64,000 bases of DNA from Epithemia pelagica (lineage: Eukaryota; Bacillariophyta; Bacillariophyceae; Surirellales; Surirellaceae): NCBI GenBank assembly GCA_946965045.2, contig OX337242.1, forward strand, positions 2,728,001-2,792,000, written 5' to 3'. The notes beneath the pieces were generated by a model. The model was not told the origin of the DNA, ran no database searches, and saw only the letters and a list, made by a program, of their open reading frames with translations. This document shows, piece by piece, positions 1-9,044 of the stretch (its first letter is position 1; each line of letters begins with the position of its first letter). A program made the position numbers and the translations under genes.

Positions 1-3000
1 ACGGACGGAGCAGAGCCTCGCAAGTTTGACTTCGACCTGGATGGGAAGACTGCCGACAACGAAATTCCACCGCCAGACATCATCCCACACGAGGAGGAGG
101 AACGGCCAACGGCGGAGGCAGAGTTGCTCAGGTACCACTACGACTTTGGGCACCTGCCATTCGCTAAACTACAACAAATGGCAAAGGACAGAATACTGCC
201 GAAACGACTGGCGAATTGTCACGTCCCAGTGTGCTCGGCATGCAATTTCGCCAAAGCAACGAAGCGAGCATGGCGCACAAGGTCGTCGAAAGACTGGTCG
301 AACAAGACACCTCCAAGCAAACCAGGCATGGTTGTGTCGGTCGACCAGTTAGTATCGCCCACACCAGGACTCGTGGCCCAGATGACAGGGTTCATCACGA
401 AACAGCGCTACAGATACGCTACCGTGTATGTGGACCAAGCGACGTCACTGGGTTTCGTTTTCCTGCAGAAGACTTCAACCGTTGAAGAAACACTGCAAGG
501 CAAGAGAGCTTTCGAGCGCTATGCTATGAACAGAGGAGTGTCAGTGCGTGCCTATCACGCCGACAACGGAATTTTTAAGGCACACGGGTGGGTGAAAGCA
601 TGCCACGACCAAGGGCAAGACCTCACGTTCGCGGCCGTTGGCGCCCACCATTCCAATGGAAAGGCGGAGCGTAGAATAAGAGAATTGCAAGGGATGGCGC
701 GCACAATGCTTTTGCACGCAAACAAGCGATGGCCACAGGCAATCACTGCCAACTTGTGGCCTTACGCCGTGCGCCATGCAAACGACTGCATTAACGCGGC
801 CCCTAATATGCAACACGAAACGAAGCAATCGCCAATCCAACTGTTTTCCCAGACAGCCATTAACACGAACAAGAAGCACTGGAGGCCCTTTGGATGCCCA
901 GTGTACGTGCTGGATGAACGATTGCAAGGGAACAAACCACACAATAAGTGGGAAAATCGAGCACGCGTGGGAATTTACTTGGGCCAGTCGCCAATCCACA
1001 ACAGGAATGTGGCACTGGTCCTCAACCGACACACCGGGCATGTAAGTCCACAATTCCACGTACGATTCGATCGCAGTTTCCATACCCTTCAACAGGAGCA
1101 ACTGACGGCAACGTGGCAAGTCAGTACATTCTTCGCTGACGCCAAACGAACCGGACAACCGCTGAGGAGCCAGAAAGGGAAACGACGGAGGAGGCACAAG
1201 GGGCAAGAGGGAGCCCCACAATACACTCCAACTGGCACTCCACCGGAAGAAAGGCAACAACAATTGCCAAACAACACATGGCCGGATGAGGCACCCAACC
1301 ACAGTCCAACCACAGGTCCACCAGGTGGGACGCCACCACAAGCAACACAGACCGGACGAACCATGGAACGAATGCCTCCAGTGGACTCAGAGGGAGCACA
1401 CGGCCAGAGGGAGCGGCAACCCCCGCAAACAACAACAACCAACCAAATGCGGACTAGATCGGGACGACTGCGTAAACCGACGCAACGCCTCATCGAAGTA
1501 ATGTCCGCAGAGGTAGAGGATGACATGACGATACCGGGGGAACTATTTGCTCTCACCACCCTCACACCGCAAGACGATATGGAGGGGGAGGACCCACTCC
1601 TAGCATACAAAGCGGCAATCTCCGACCCGGATACAATGTATCACCATGAGGCTATGAAAGAGCCTGACAGGGCGGAGTTTATAAAGGGCATGCAAAAAGA
1701 AATGGAGCGACAGATGGAAGATGGAAATCTCTCTATCGTGCGTCGCGATTCAGTCCCAGCAGGCCAACGCATCTTCAGGGCAGTATGGCAAATGCGCAGA
1801 AAAAGGGACATCATGACACGCGAGATCAAAACTCACAAGGCAAGACTCAATTTCGATGGGTCCAAGATGGAAAAGGGCATAGACTACGACCAGACATATG
1901 CCCCAGTTGCATCGTGGGCATCCATCAGACTGGTCCTAGCTCTGGTATCAGCATTCAATTGGCACACACAACAAATTGACTACGTCCTGGCATACCCACA
2001 GGCACCGGTCGAAAGGGAAGTCTACATGGAGATCCCAGTGGGGTATGATCTGGACGAAGGAAAGTCCAAAAGAGATTATGTCCTCAAGCTCCATGCCAAC
2101 CTCTACGGGCAAAAACAAGCCGGTAGGGTGTGGTACCAACACCTGTCCAGGCGGTTGGTGGAGCAGGTGGGGTTCACCAAGTCGGCTGTGGATGAGTGTG
2201 TGTTCTACAGGGGCCAAGTGATCTACGTCCTCTACACTGACGATAGTATCATAGTGGGTCCGGATCAGGCAGAGATTGACAAAGCAATCAACGATATCCG
2301 GGCGGCAAAGCTCAATATCACAGTGGAAGGAAACATCAAGGATTTCCTTGGCGTAAATATCCACAAGAGAGACAACGGAGAAATAACATTCTCCCAACCA
2401 CACCTTATCGACAAGGTGCTGAAAGGATTGCGTTTGGGATCCGACACAGTCCCAAAAGATACGCCCGCAGCACCGTCCAAGATACTCCATCGCCATCTGG
2501 AGAAGCCACCATTCGACAACAATTTCAATTATCGATCCATCGTCGGGATGTTGAATTACATCGAAGCAGGGTCAAGGAGCGACATAGCGTACGCTACACA
2601 CCAATGCGCACGCTTTGCCTCCAACCCACGAAAGCCACATGGAGACGCAGTCCGATGGATTGGACGGTACCTACACGCGACACGAGACAAAGGAATGTCG
2701 TTCCGTCCAGACAAGAATGCAGGCTTGGAAGTATGGGTAGACGCTGACTTCGCAGGCAATTGGAAGCGCGAGGACGCAACAACAGACCGTGATACGGCAA
2801 GGTCGCGACATGGGTACATCATCCGTTATATGGGCTGCCCCGTAATTTGGAAATCACAAATTCAAACGGAGATCGCCCTCAGTTCAACGGAAAGTGAATA
2901 CACTGGGCTGTCGTATGCGCTCCGAGCAGCCATACCGATAATGCGCTTGCTGGAAGAGATGCAACAACAAGGTATCCAAATACAGCAAACGCGAGCAGAG

Positions 3001-3237
3001 GTCCACTGTAAAGTATTCGAGGACAACAGTGGGGCGCTCGAGATGGCTAAGGTCTACAAGTTTCGCCCAAGGACCAAACACCTGAACGTCAAGCTCCATC
3101 ACTTCCGTACATACGTGGAGGATGGTAGCGTAACGATTCACAAAGTGGCAACTGAGGACCAACTCGCCGACTATCTCACCAAACCACTGCCGCGAGACAT
3201 ATTGGAACGACTGCGCAAACGAGTACTCGGATGGTAA
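1..3237 (+). CDS. Copia Pol polyprotein (integrase, RT, RNase H), partial
   Basis: The frame is open from base 1 and ends with TAA at 3235-3237, so the N-terminus is missing. The first visible domain is the GAG-pre-integrase finger with a HxxxxxH pair and CSAC. The integrase core follows, with acidic residues in VDQ, HADNG and AERRI. A Pro/Gln/Thr-rich linker with basic patches spans about 1150-1500. The RT_2 domain has QTYAPV, LYGQKQAG and the catalytic LYTDD. RNase H follows with WVDADFAG, SSTESEY, EDNSGA and RTKHL, then ADYLTKPLP near the C-terminus. These products copy the RNA to cDNA inside virus-like particles and insert it into the genome. No stop or frameshift is seen. The first start-like codon (TTG at 124) is not the true start. 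Confidence 0.95.
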   Translation, partial: TDGAEPRKFDFDLDGKTADNEIPPPDIIPHEEEERPTAEAELLRYHYDFGHLPFAKLQQMAKDRILPKRLANCHVPVCSACNFAKATKRAWRTRSSKDWSNKTPPSKPGMVVSVDQLVSPTPGLVAQMTGFITKQRYRYATVYVDQATSLGFVFLQKTSTVEETLQGKRAFERYAMNRGVSVRAYHADNGIFKAHGWVKACHDQGQDLTFAAVGAHHSNGKAERRIRELQGMARTMLLHANKRWPQAITANLWPYAVRHANDCINAAPNMQHETKQSPIQLFSQTAINTNKKHWRPFGCPVYVLDERLQGNKPHNKWENRARVGIYLGQSPIHNRNVALVLNRHTGHVSPQFHVRFDRSFHTLQQEQLTATWQVSTFFADAKRTGQPLRSQKGKRRRRHKGQEGAPQYTPTGTPPEERQQQLPNNTWPDEAPNHSPTTGPPGGTPPQATQTGRTMERMPPVDSEGAHGQRERQPPQTTTTNQMRTRSGRLRKPTQRLIEVMSAEVEDDMTIPGELFALTTLTPQDDMEGEDPLLAYKAAISDPDTMYHHEAMKEPDRAEFIKGMQKEMERQMEDGNLSIVRRDSVPAGQRIFRAVWQMRRKRDIMTREIKTHKARLNFDGSKMEKGIDYDQTYAPVASWASIRLVLALVSAFNWHTQQIDYVLAYPQAPVEREVYMEIPVGYDLDEGKSKRDYVLKLHANLYGQKQAGRVWYQHLSRRLVEQVGFTKSAVDECVFYRGQVIYVLYTDDSIIVGPDQAEIDKAINDIRAAKLNITVEGNIKDFLGVNIHKRDNGEITFSQPHLIDKVLKGLRLGSDTVPKDTPAAPSKILHRHLEKPPFDNNFNYRSIVGMLNYIEAGSRSDIAYATHQCARFASNPRKPHGDAVRWIGRYLHATRDKGMSFRPDKNAGLEVWVDADFAGNWKREDATTDRDTARSRHGYIIRYMGCPVIWKSQIQTEIALSSTESEYTGLSYALRAAIPIMRLLEEMQQQGIQIQQTRAEVHCKVFEDNSGALEMAKVYKFRPRTKHLNVKLHHFRTYVEDGSVTIHKVATEDQLADYLTKPLPRDILERLRKRVLGW

Positions 3238-3263
3238 CGAGTGTCACAAATGGGTGTAAATTG

Positions 3264-3505
3264 AAAAGTGAGAGGGAGTGTTGGAAGATCCCCGTTGCCG
3301 CCTGGCGCATTCGGAACCAGGGGGGACATCTCCCGTGCGTAAGGGTTTCCCCCATGACCCACGTCACCATTTGACACTATTCACTGACGACCCTCATACG
3401 TCAGCACCATTTGCACCCATAGCGTAACATGACCATACCTATAATTTACTCAATCCCCTTTTACGAAACTAGTTGGCCCTTTTAATCGGCAGTGACCACG
3501 GTTAA
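3264..3505 (+). repeat. Polypurine tract and 3' LTR of the copia element
   Basis: The tract AAAAGTGAGAGGGAG (3264-3278) primes plus-strand cDNA in this class and is followed at once by TGTTGGAAG, a typical LTR start. The LTR contains CACGTCA (about 3360) and TACGTCA (about 3400). These resemble CRE-type sites described in diatom promoters, so the LTR may be stress- or CO2-responsive; that part is inference. The right boundary is estimated because the other LTR is not in view. Confidence 0.7.
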
Positions 3506-4227
3506 AACAACAAGGATGCGGAAACAGTACTGGGAGGAGTCGTGGTAGGGTCCATGCTCTCGTGGTGGTTGTGGCTGTTGGTGTCGTGGTCCAAACAAAA
3601 GCGTACCGACTTTTTCGGGGGAAATCGGTTTCCACCTCGTTTCTTGTTGTCCTTGGTTCGTTTGTCTCGTTGTTGTCGTGATTGTACCAAGATGGAAGAG
3701 GTGATGGAGTTGGTGGTTGGTGTCAAAGAGGTAGAAGTGGCGGACCCAAACGACCCCGAATGGACCGACGGAAGAGGAGGTGGACCTTCCAAAAGAGATG
3801 ACGACGACCATGATCTCCAAAACAGACTGGAACGACGACGTCTGCGACTACGACCACTTTGTTTGGGAGTGGTCGATGTTGCATCCACGACAACCGTGTT
3901 CTGCTGCTTGTTGTGATTGTGGCTGGCACTACCAAACCAGCTACTTCGTCGACTTGGAATGCTTGTTGTCGTCGTCTTGTGGTTTTTGCGGATGTTGGTG
4001 TTTGTATTGTTGTGGTTCTTGTTTGTAGTGAGGTTCTTGTTCATGAATTCCTTGGTTGTTGTGTTTGCTGGTTTGGCATGATCTACCCGTTTGGTGCTGC
4101 CGCTGATGGCGATGGAGCTGGTTTTGGAAAAGGATTTTTGGCGTGACAGGGAATGTGCATGAGCCTGTTGTGGTTGTTCGGACATTAAGAGCAACATGTC
4201 GGTGGTTCGTTGCAAGGTCATGGTCAT
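3502..4227 (-). CDS. Low-complexity hypothetical protein with RVxF-like motif
   Basis: A 241-residue reading frame starts at an ATG (4227) and ends at TAA (3502-3504). It is rich in Thr, Ser, Asn and His, with an Arg/Ser cluster (SGRSRRRRRSS) and a C-terminal KKSVRF. The last motif fits the RVxF consensus used to dock protein phosphatase 1, and similar motifs occur in many uncharacterised diatom proteins. No enzymatic domain is visible. The stop codon lies close to the presumed end of the copia LTR, so the retrotransposon may have cut off the original C-terminus. Function is unknown and a chance ORF in repetitive sequence is possible. Confidence 0.4.
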   Translation of the reverse strand: MTMTLQRTTDMLLLMSEQPQQAHAHSLSRQKSFSKTSSIAISGSTKRVDHAKPANTTTKEFMNKNLTTNKNHNNTNTNIRKNHKTTTTSIPSRRSSWFGSASHNHNKQQNTVVVDATSTTPKQSGRSRRRRRSSLFWRSWSSSSLLEGPPPLPSVHSGSFGSATSTSLTPTTNSITSSILVQSRQQRDKRTKDNKKRGGNRFPPKKSVRFCLDHDTNSHNHHESMDPTTTPPSTVSASLLF

Positions 4228-5725
4228 GATGATGATGAATGGATTGTTTCTTGGCCGCAAAAAGCCACGTTTCTATTCTTGTGTCCGCAACAAAAACAAC
4301 CACCACAAGAACGTCTCTCGCACTGCGGTTCCTCCTCCAACGACGACTGCCCGTTTCTCTTTCTCTTTTTCACTTTGTGCCTCGAGTGTGGTTCATTCCG
4401 CAACGACCACCAAAAAAGAGGCCGAAGAGCAACCACAAACAAGAAAGCGAACAAGAAGACGAAGACAAAGAAGAAAATGTGTGAGAGAGAGAATGAAAAA
4501 ATAGGGTGCTGGTCACAATTGTTGGTTTCGAAATATCAGACACTGGTAGGATCCTATTATTTTACGTTTGGTTTCCAGCAAGACGTTACGCAGTTCAACA
4601 CAACAACTACTTTGACTCATGATGTAGTATGCATGTAGTATTTTCTCTCTCTCGCTAACAGTATACGAGCTCGTAGTGTGTTGGTTGTTTGAAAGTCGTA
4701 GCGAGTGATGATATCATGGATATGCTTGCAGCAGGTTGTCGCTTCAAGGATATAGAATAGTATAGTACTCTCCAATACCATGCACCTTTGAGACAACCGT
4801 AGACGTATCAACAAGTAAGATGGTATCGTGGTGGTTAGCAGTTAGCAGCCATATCGAGAATATATAACAATGAAAGAGAGAACTAGCAAGTAAGTGTCCT
4901 TCAATTCCAGTAAGAAGATCCTTAACCAAGTACGCGGCATGCTACTGTACTAAATTGGCTGGGGTCATGAGAATTAGTTACACTGTGACATTGTAGGACA
5001 GTCCAAAAAAGTACGATTAGAATGGGTTGGTATCGAAAACGCATGAGACAGAGAGGGTCGCCTCGCGCTTGGGTCCCCCACGACCTTGCCCTACCCGTAT
5101 CCAGTCAAAATATGCGACTGATATCGAACACTGCCCCTTCGGTGGCCTTCGTTTTCAAGAATACAGATTTAGCGGCGACCGCGACCATTCCCACAATTTG
5201 CGCAACACAAAACACCACACACCACACACCACACACGCGCAAGCAACAAGACGCAGGGTATCCTCCGAACAAAAGTGGGGTTCACTCAATGTTTCCAGTG
5301 TGTGATGTTTGGCAGGTGTGAGAAAGCTTGGATAGATGCCACGAAAAATCCGAGTCGCCTGTCCTACGTCACACCCGATCGAAACCAAAGGAACAACAAC
5401 AACCCTACATCGAACAACAACTCGCTCCTCTTTCTCGAATCACACTTATATCAATCTTATAAAATCATTATCGACTCATTGTTTCCACGTCTAAACGGCT
5501 GACCACATAATAGATGGCTGCCCTACAACAGAGAGGTTTTCTTGAGGCGCGAGCAAGTGTAGCTTGACCCTGCATAGGTATAATATTTCTAATCAATCAT
5601 GGTATCCTTACCTGTGCGACTGCAACACAGTATGTCGCTGTCATGCATTCTCATTTTTTCTTCTTAGACGAAGTGGGGGTGTGAGAATCTCTTCGTCTCT
5701 CCACCACCAAGAATAAGGAATTACC
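4228..5725. other. Intergenic, no gene seen
   Basis: Only short frames without recognisable content occur here. The stretch has local CA-rich repeats around 5210-5235 (ACACACC type) and AT-rich sequence around 5440-5480. It probably contains the 5' regions of the two flanking divergent genes. Confidence 0.5.
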
Positions 5726-6850
5726 ATGAAACCACAGGACACCAAGAATGACAATATCATCAAGAATCCATCCACCAGTAGCACTCGGACAACCGTATCC
5801 TTGGAACTCTATCGTCAAGCATTGGCATGGAACAATGCGGCCGTGTCCTTACTAGAGCACGGTCAGGTTCGACAAGCCGTCAAGGTCCAACGGACATCCT
5901 TGTCCTTGTTTCAACAAGCGTTTGGTCGTCGTGGTCCTTCTTCTCGGAAACCAGGTACCAATCCTCCTATCCTACCGTTTGCGGGAGCCAATGGAAAATG
6001 GAACAAGAACGACTGCTTGTCGACACAACAAGTAAAAGCCGTGGACGACACTGACAGGACAGCCTTGGCCGAGGTAGCCGCTTGTCAAGATCGTTCGAGT
6101 CTCTGTTCTTTGTTTCAAAGTCTCGGCAAAACGGCCCATGGAGGAGGAGGACAACGAAAACCAGAGAAGCCTGTTGTCACACAGCCACAAGAAAAACACA
6201 TGCAAGATTCTAACGTGGTTCGCCTTTTCCCGGCTTACATTCGACAAGGTCCCAACACCAGCCCTATAGTCGATTCGACAACATCAAATGACCAGGAATC
6301 GACAACCAGCTTTGTGGCGCGTCAGTTAAGTATTTTGCTCTACAATCATGGTATTGCGGAATTGGTGCTGGTCATCTGTCATGGTAGTTGCTTCGGCAAA
6401 AAGCACTACCGCAAACCACAACAACGACAAATTGTCAAACATCTTCAAACTGCCCTGAAATCCCTGTAGCTATCGGAATTCGGCCTTGGTCACGATGGGG
6501 TGCACCCAGAAATGGCTCACAACGTCGAAACCCGACACATTGTTGTATTGCTTTCTACTCTGGTGGCGACATGTTTGCAACGACTTTGTCGGTAGTTATT
6601 GTTGTTTCTCGTCGTGTGTCCCGAACACCACCCGCCGCAAGAACCATCAGTAACTTGGTATCTGGAGGAATTGCACCGAGTCACGCGCCGAGTCATTCAT
6701 CTTCAAAACGAACGCATTCAGCTCGAACAACCACTAGAGCAACAGCAGTTTCCAGACTCGATTATGGGATACTACCAGGAAACCATGGGGCTGTTATCCA
6801 TGGCACATTGGTCCTCTGGATCGTCGGCTAGCAATGCTCCTGCGGCCTAG
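5726..6850 (+). pseudogene. TPR-like protein gene with two in-frame TAG codons
   Basis: One frame runs from ATG 5726 to TAG 6848-6850 (374 codons) and is interrupted only by TAG at 6467-6469 and TAG at 6593-6595. The N-terminus has a helical repeat (LYRQALAWNNAAVSLLEHG, QAVKVQRTSLSLFQQAF) like tetratricopeptide repeats, and another follows near LSILLYNHGIAEL. After the first TAG the same frame continues with a helix-rich segment (HPEMAHNVETRHIVVLLSTL). After the second comes another (YLEELHRVTRRVIHLQNER). Both stops are one transition from CAG, and Gln fits the context. I found no GT..AG intron that removes a stop and keeps frame. It is either a pseudogene, a sequence error, or read through. 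TPR proteins are scaffolds; the partner is unknown. Confidence 0.55.
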
Positions 6851-7170
6851 TAGACGAGCTGCCGGACCACACAAGACCGAAAACATGGTTTCTTTGCATG
6901 AAGTATGCACTTCTTCACCATCTTTTATCTCATCATCCTCGAACACTATCCTTTGGATGAATGACATGAAAATATATAATACACTAATCACCGAACTTCA
7001 CAAATCCTACCACTCTTGTTATCGCGACTGAAAGATGACCAAGCTAGAATCCCAAACCCTATCGGGACAACGATCTACTCCTATGTTCAATCGAAAAAAT
7101 AGGAGTAGCAAGTATTGTGTCAGCTTCTATGAAATACAACTTGGGTGGCAAACTGCAAGAACGAGATAAA
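6851..7170. other. Short convergent intergenic region
   Basis: Lies between the 3' ends of the TPR-like and globin-like genes. It is AT-rich, with nothing further recognised. Confidence 0.4.
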
Positions 7171-8016
7171 CTATTCGGCCATGGCGACTTCCATTTCCTG
7201 TGCCACTCTGCTCACCACCAGTGCCCAGGTGTCCTGGTCTTCAGCAGTAAAGGGAATGTGTTCTCGCGCCAAGGCCATTTGAAGTGCAAACGGAACCGCA
7301 TCACACAAGAGTGCCACACGAATTCCCTTGTCGGCACATTCTTGACCAAGATGTTCCAAATCATCCACATATTCATCCAGATCTGGTCCAAAGACGGATG
7401 CCATGAGGTCCACAACCACGACCAACATTTTGGCAATCTCATCGAATCGGGCGGATCGTAAGGAAGTAATGTGCATAGCTTGACGAGTACTGGGATCTTT
7501 TTCCATCATGCGCAACAAAATCTGTTCTCCCACCTTGGTCTCATAGTCTGGCATACTTCCCTTGACTGTTTGCCATACCTTGTCCACCACAATGGAATGC
7601 TGAAAGTACATGTTGTCCCTCTTCTTGATACCCCCCGCCGTACTACTAGTAGAGTCTTCGGGTCCTCCAGAGTCCGTCGAGGCACAAGTATGAGTCGAAG
7701 ACTTTCGCAATAGTTGTCCGGATGCTTCTGACAGCAACGAAATATCGACGGGTTGAGAACAAGAAATGGAGCCTGAATCCGCATCAAGAGTAGAGATTTT
7801 TGTCGTCCTTGTCGTGACTTTCTTGCTACCATGGGACGATTGCTTCTGTGAGGAAGACGAAGATTTCTTTCTCCTCATGGCCGAGGACGAGGAGCTGCCA
7901 ATGGTACCCTTCTTTTTCTTGTGATTTTGCTGATGACTGGCCTTTTTCCTCAGGATATCTTGGGCCATCAACACGGCAGTGTCGAGACTTCCGGAGGTCA
8001 TGGAAGGTGAAAACAT
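7171..8016 (-). CDS. Globin-like protein with N-terminal low-complexity extension
   Basis: The 281-residue protein has a Lys/Ser-rich N-terminal half (about residues 20-130) and a C-terminal all-helical domain (about 145-281). That domain follows the globin pattern: VDKVWQTVKG, GEQILLRMMEKDPSTR, FDEIAKMLVVVVDLMASVFG, LEHLGQECADKGI, FTAEDQDTWALVVSRVAQEM. In globins the LGxxHxxxG motif carries the proximal heme histidine. Here that position is Cys (LGQECADKG), so normal histidine-ligated heme binding is not expected. The domain could bind heme through thiolate, bind another ligand, or be heme-free. The start at MFSPSM was chosen as the first ATG; the frame extends a further 29 codons upstream from a TTG. 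The start coordinate could be off by a couple of bases. Confidence 0.65.
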   Translation of the reverse strand: MFSPSMTSGSLDTAVLMAQDILRKKASHQQNHKKKKGTIGSSSSSAMRRKKSSSSSQKQSSHGSKKVTTRTTKISTLDADSGSISCSQPVDISLLSEASGQLLRKSSTHTCASTDSGGPEDSTSSTAGGIKKRDNMYFQHSIVVDKVWQTVKGSMPDYETKVGEQILLRMMEKDPSTRQAMHITSLRSARFDEIAKMLVVVVDLMASVFGPDLDEYVDDLEHLGQECADKGIRVALLCDAVPFALQMALAREHIPFTAEDQDTWALVVSRVAQEMEVAMAE

Positions 8017-8790
8017 GGTGGGGCAAATCTTCTTGAAACACAAAAACAATGAGATGTTGTTTCCCTTTGACGTGAAAAGAATAAGACCAGGTTGTGGTGA
8101 CAAAACCGATTTCTGAAGCTAATGTCCCTGGAAAGGTTTCATTCTGTTATTGAGAGTTCTCTTTCGGGAAGATATCATGACTTTCAACATTCGAAGACCA
8201 ACTTCTGGAATTAGATCCTGGTCAATACACCAAACCAAACAAATACTGCGCACTACAGTGAAGAATTCGGGTTTCGACTCTTCGTTAACTGTGACCTTAT
8301 GTTGTCGGGAGAACTTTTGTTGTCGAGTTGTCCGAGTGTACAAAGCTGTCATGGATTTGAAATTGTGGGGCTCGACCATCGGCACGTATTGTAAAACATT
8401 CATTGAACGAACCTAAGCTCATTGTTGTATTGTTATTAATTTGTTATGCCCAAAATTATGGAAATACGGTTGGGAGTAAGGCATAACTTTTAAAAAAATG
8501 GCTACCTGGTTGGGGCTTGTGGTCGACAAGGATGCCTCTTTTTCCTTGGCTGTTGTTTCAGAATTGCCCTATCCTGGCGCGCTAACTACTACTACGAGTA
8601 CAAACTAAAAGTGCCTGATAAGAAACGTAACGTGTACGAGTAGGCAGTGATTGACAAGAGTCACTGGCATTTCAGGGCAATATAATCTCTCTACGTTCTC
8701 TGCCAGAAATCCAAACAGATGATTTAAGTGAAAGACCAATCCAAATCCACGTCCATGGTTCTAATTATTTCAACTCTCCATCAGAGCTAC
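8017..8790. other. Intergenic, left flank of the PAT-like element
   Basis: No convincing gene is present. The base immediately left of the retroelement is 8790 (flank ends GAGCTAC). Small frames at 8119-8416 on both strands have no recognisable features. Confidence 0.5.
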
Positions 8791-9004
8791 TTACCAGTCC
8801 TAAACGAGCGCGTCGTGTCGATGGCGCCAGCACAACATGGATCGGGCGCGCACCTTCCCCCAAAGAATGCGGCGCGGTCGACTCCTACCCAAGATAGATG
8901 AGAGAGAGACAGAGGAGCTCACAATCTTTGGTTTGTGCAGAGTCTCAAGCCATCACACGTTGTGACCAGAAGACTGGATCGTAGCGTAGACACCTAAACA
9001 AAAA
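8791..9004 (+). repeat. Split direct repeat A1 (left terminus)
   Basis: 214 bp identical by eye to 16747-16960. It starts TTACCAGTCCTAAACG and ends TAAACAAAAA, 40 bp before the Gag ATG, so it probably contains the promoter or 5' leader. Confidence 0.93.
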
Positions 9005-9044
9005 CTGTTCGATTGTTGCCTTTGCCTTTGCTTACTTTTTCACT

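Larger units (their letters stand above)
1..3505 (+). mobile_element. Ty1/copia LTR retrotransposon, 3' portion
   Basis: The internal region and the start of the 3' LTR of a copia-superfamily element run in from the left edge. The domain order pre-integrase zinc finger, integrase, reverse transcriptase, RNase H is the copia order. A purine tract at 3264-3278 abuts a TGTTGG LTR start at 3279. The LTR end is not certain: no CCAACA partner of the LTR start is visible, and the best guess is around 3500. The 5' LTR, Gag and protease lie outside the window, so target duplication and completeness cannot be judged. The polyprotein frame seen here is uninterrupted, which suggests a young copy. Confidence 0.9.
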
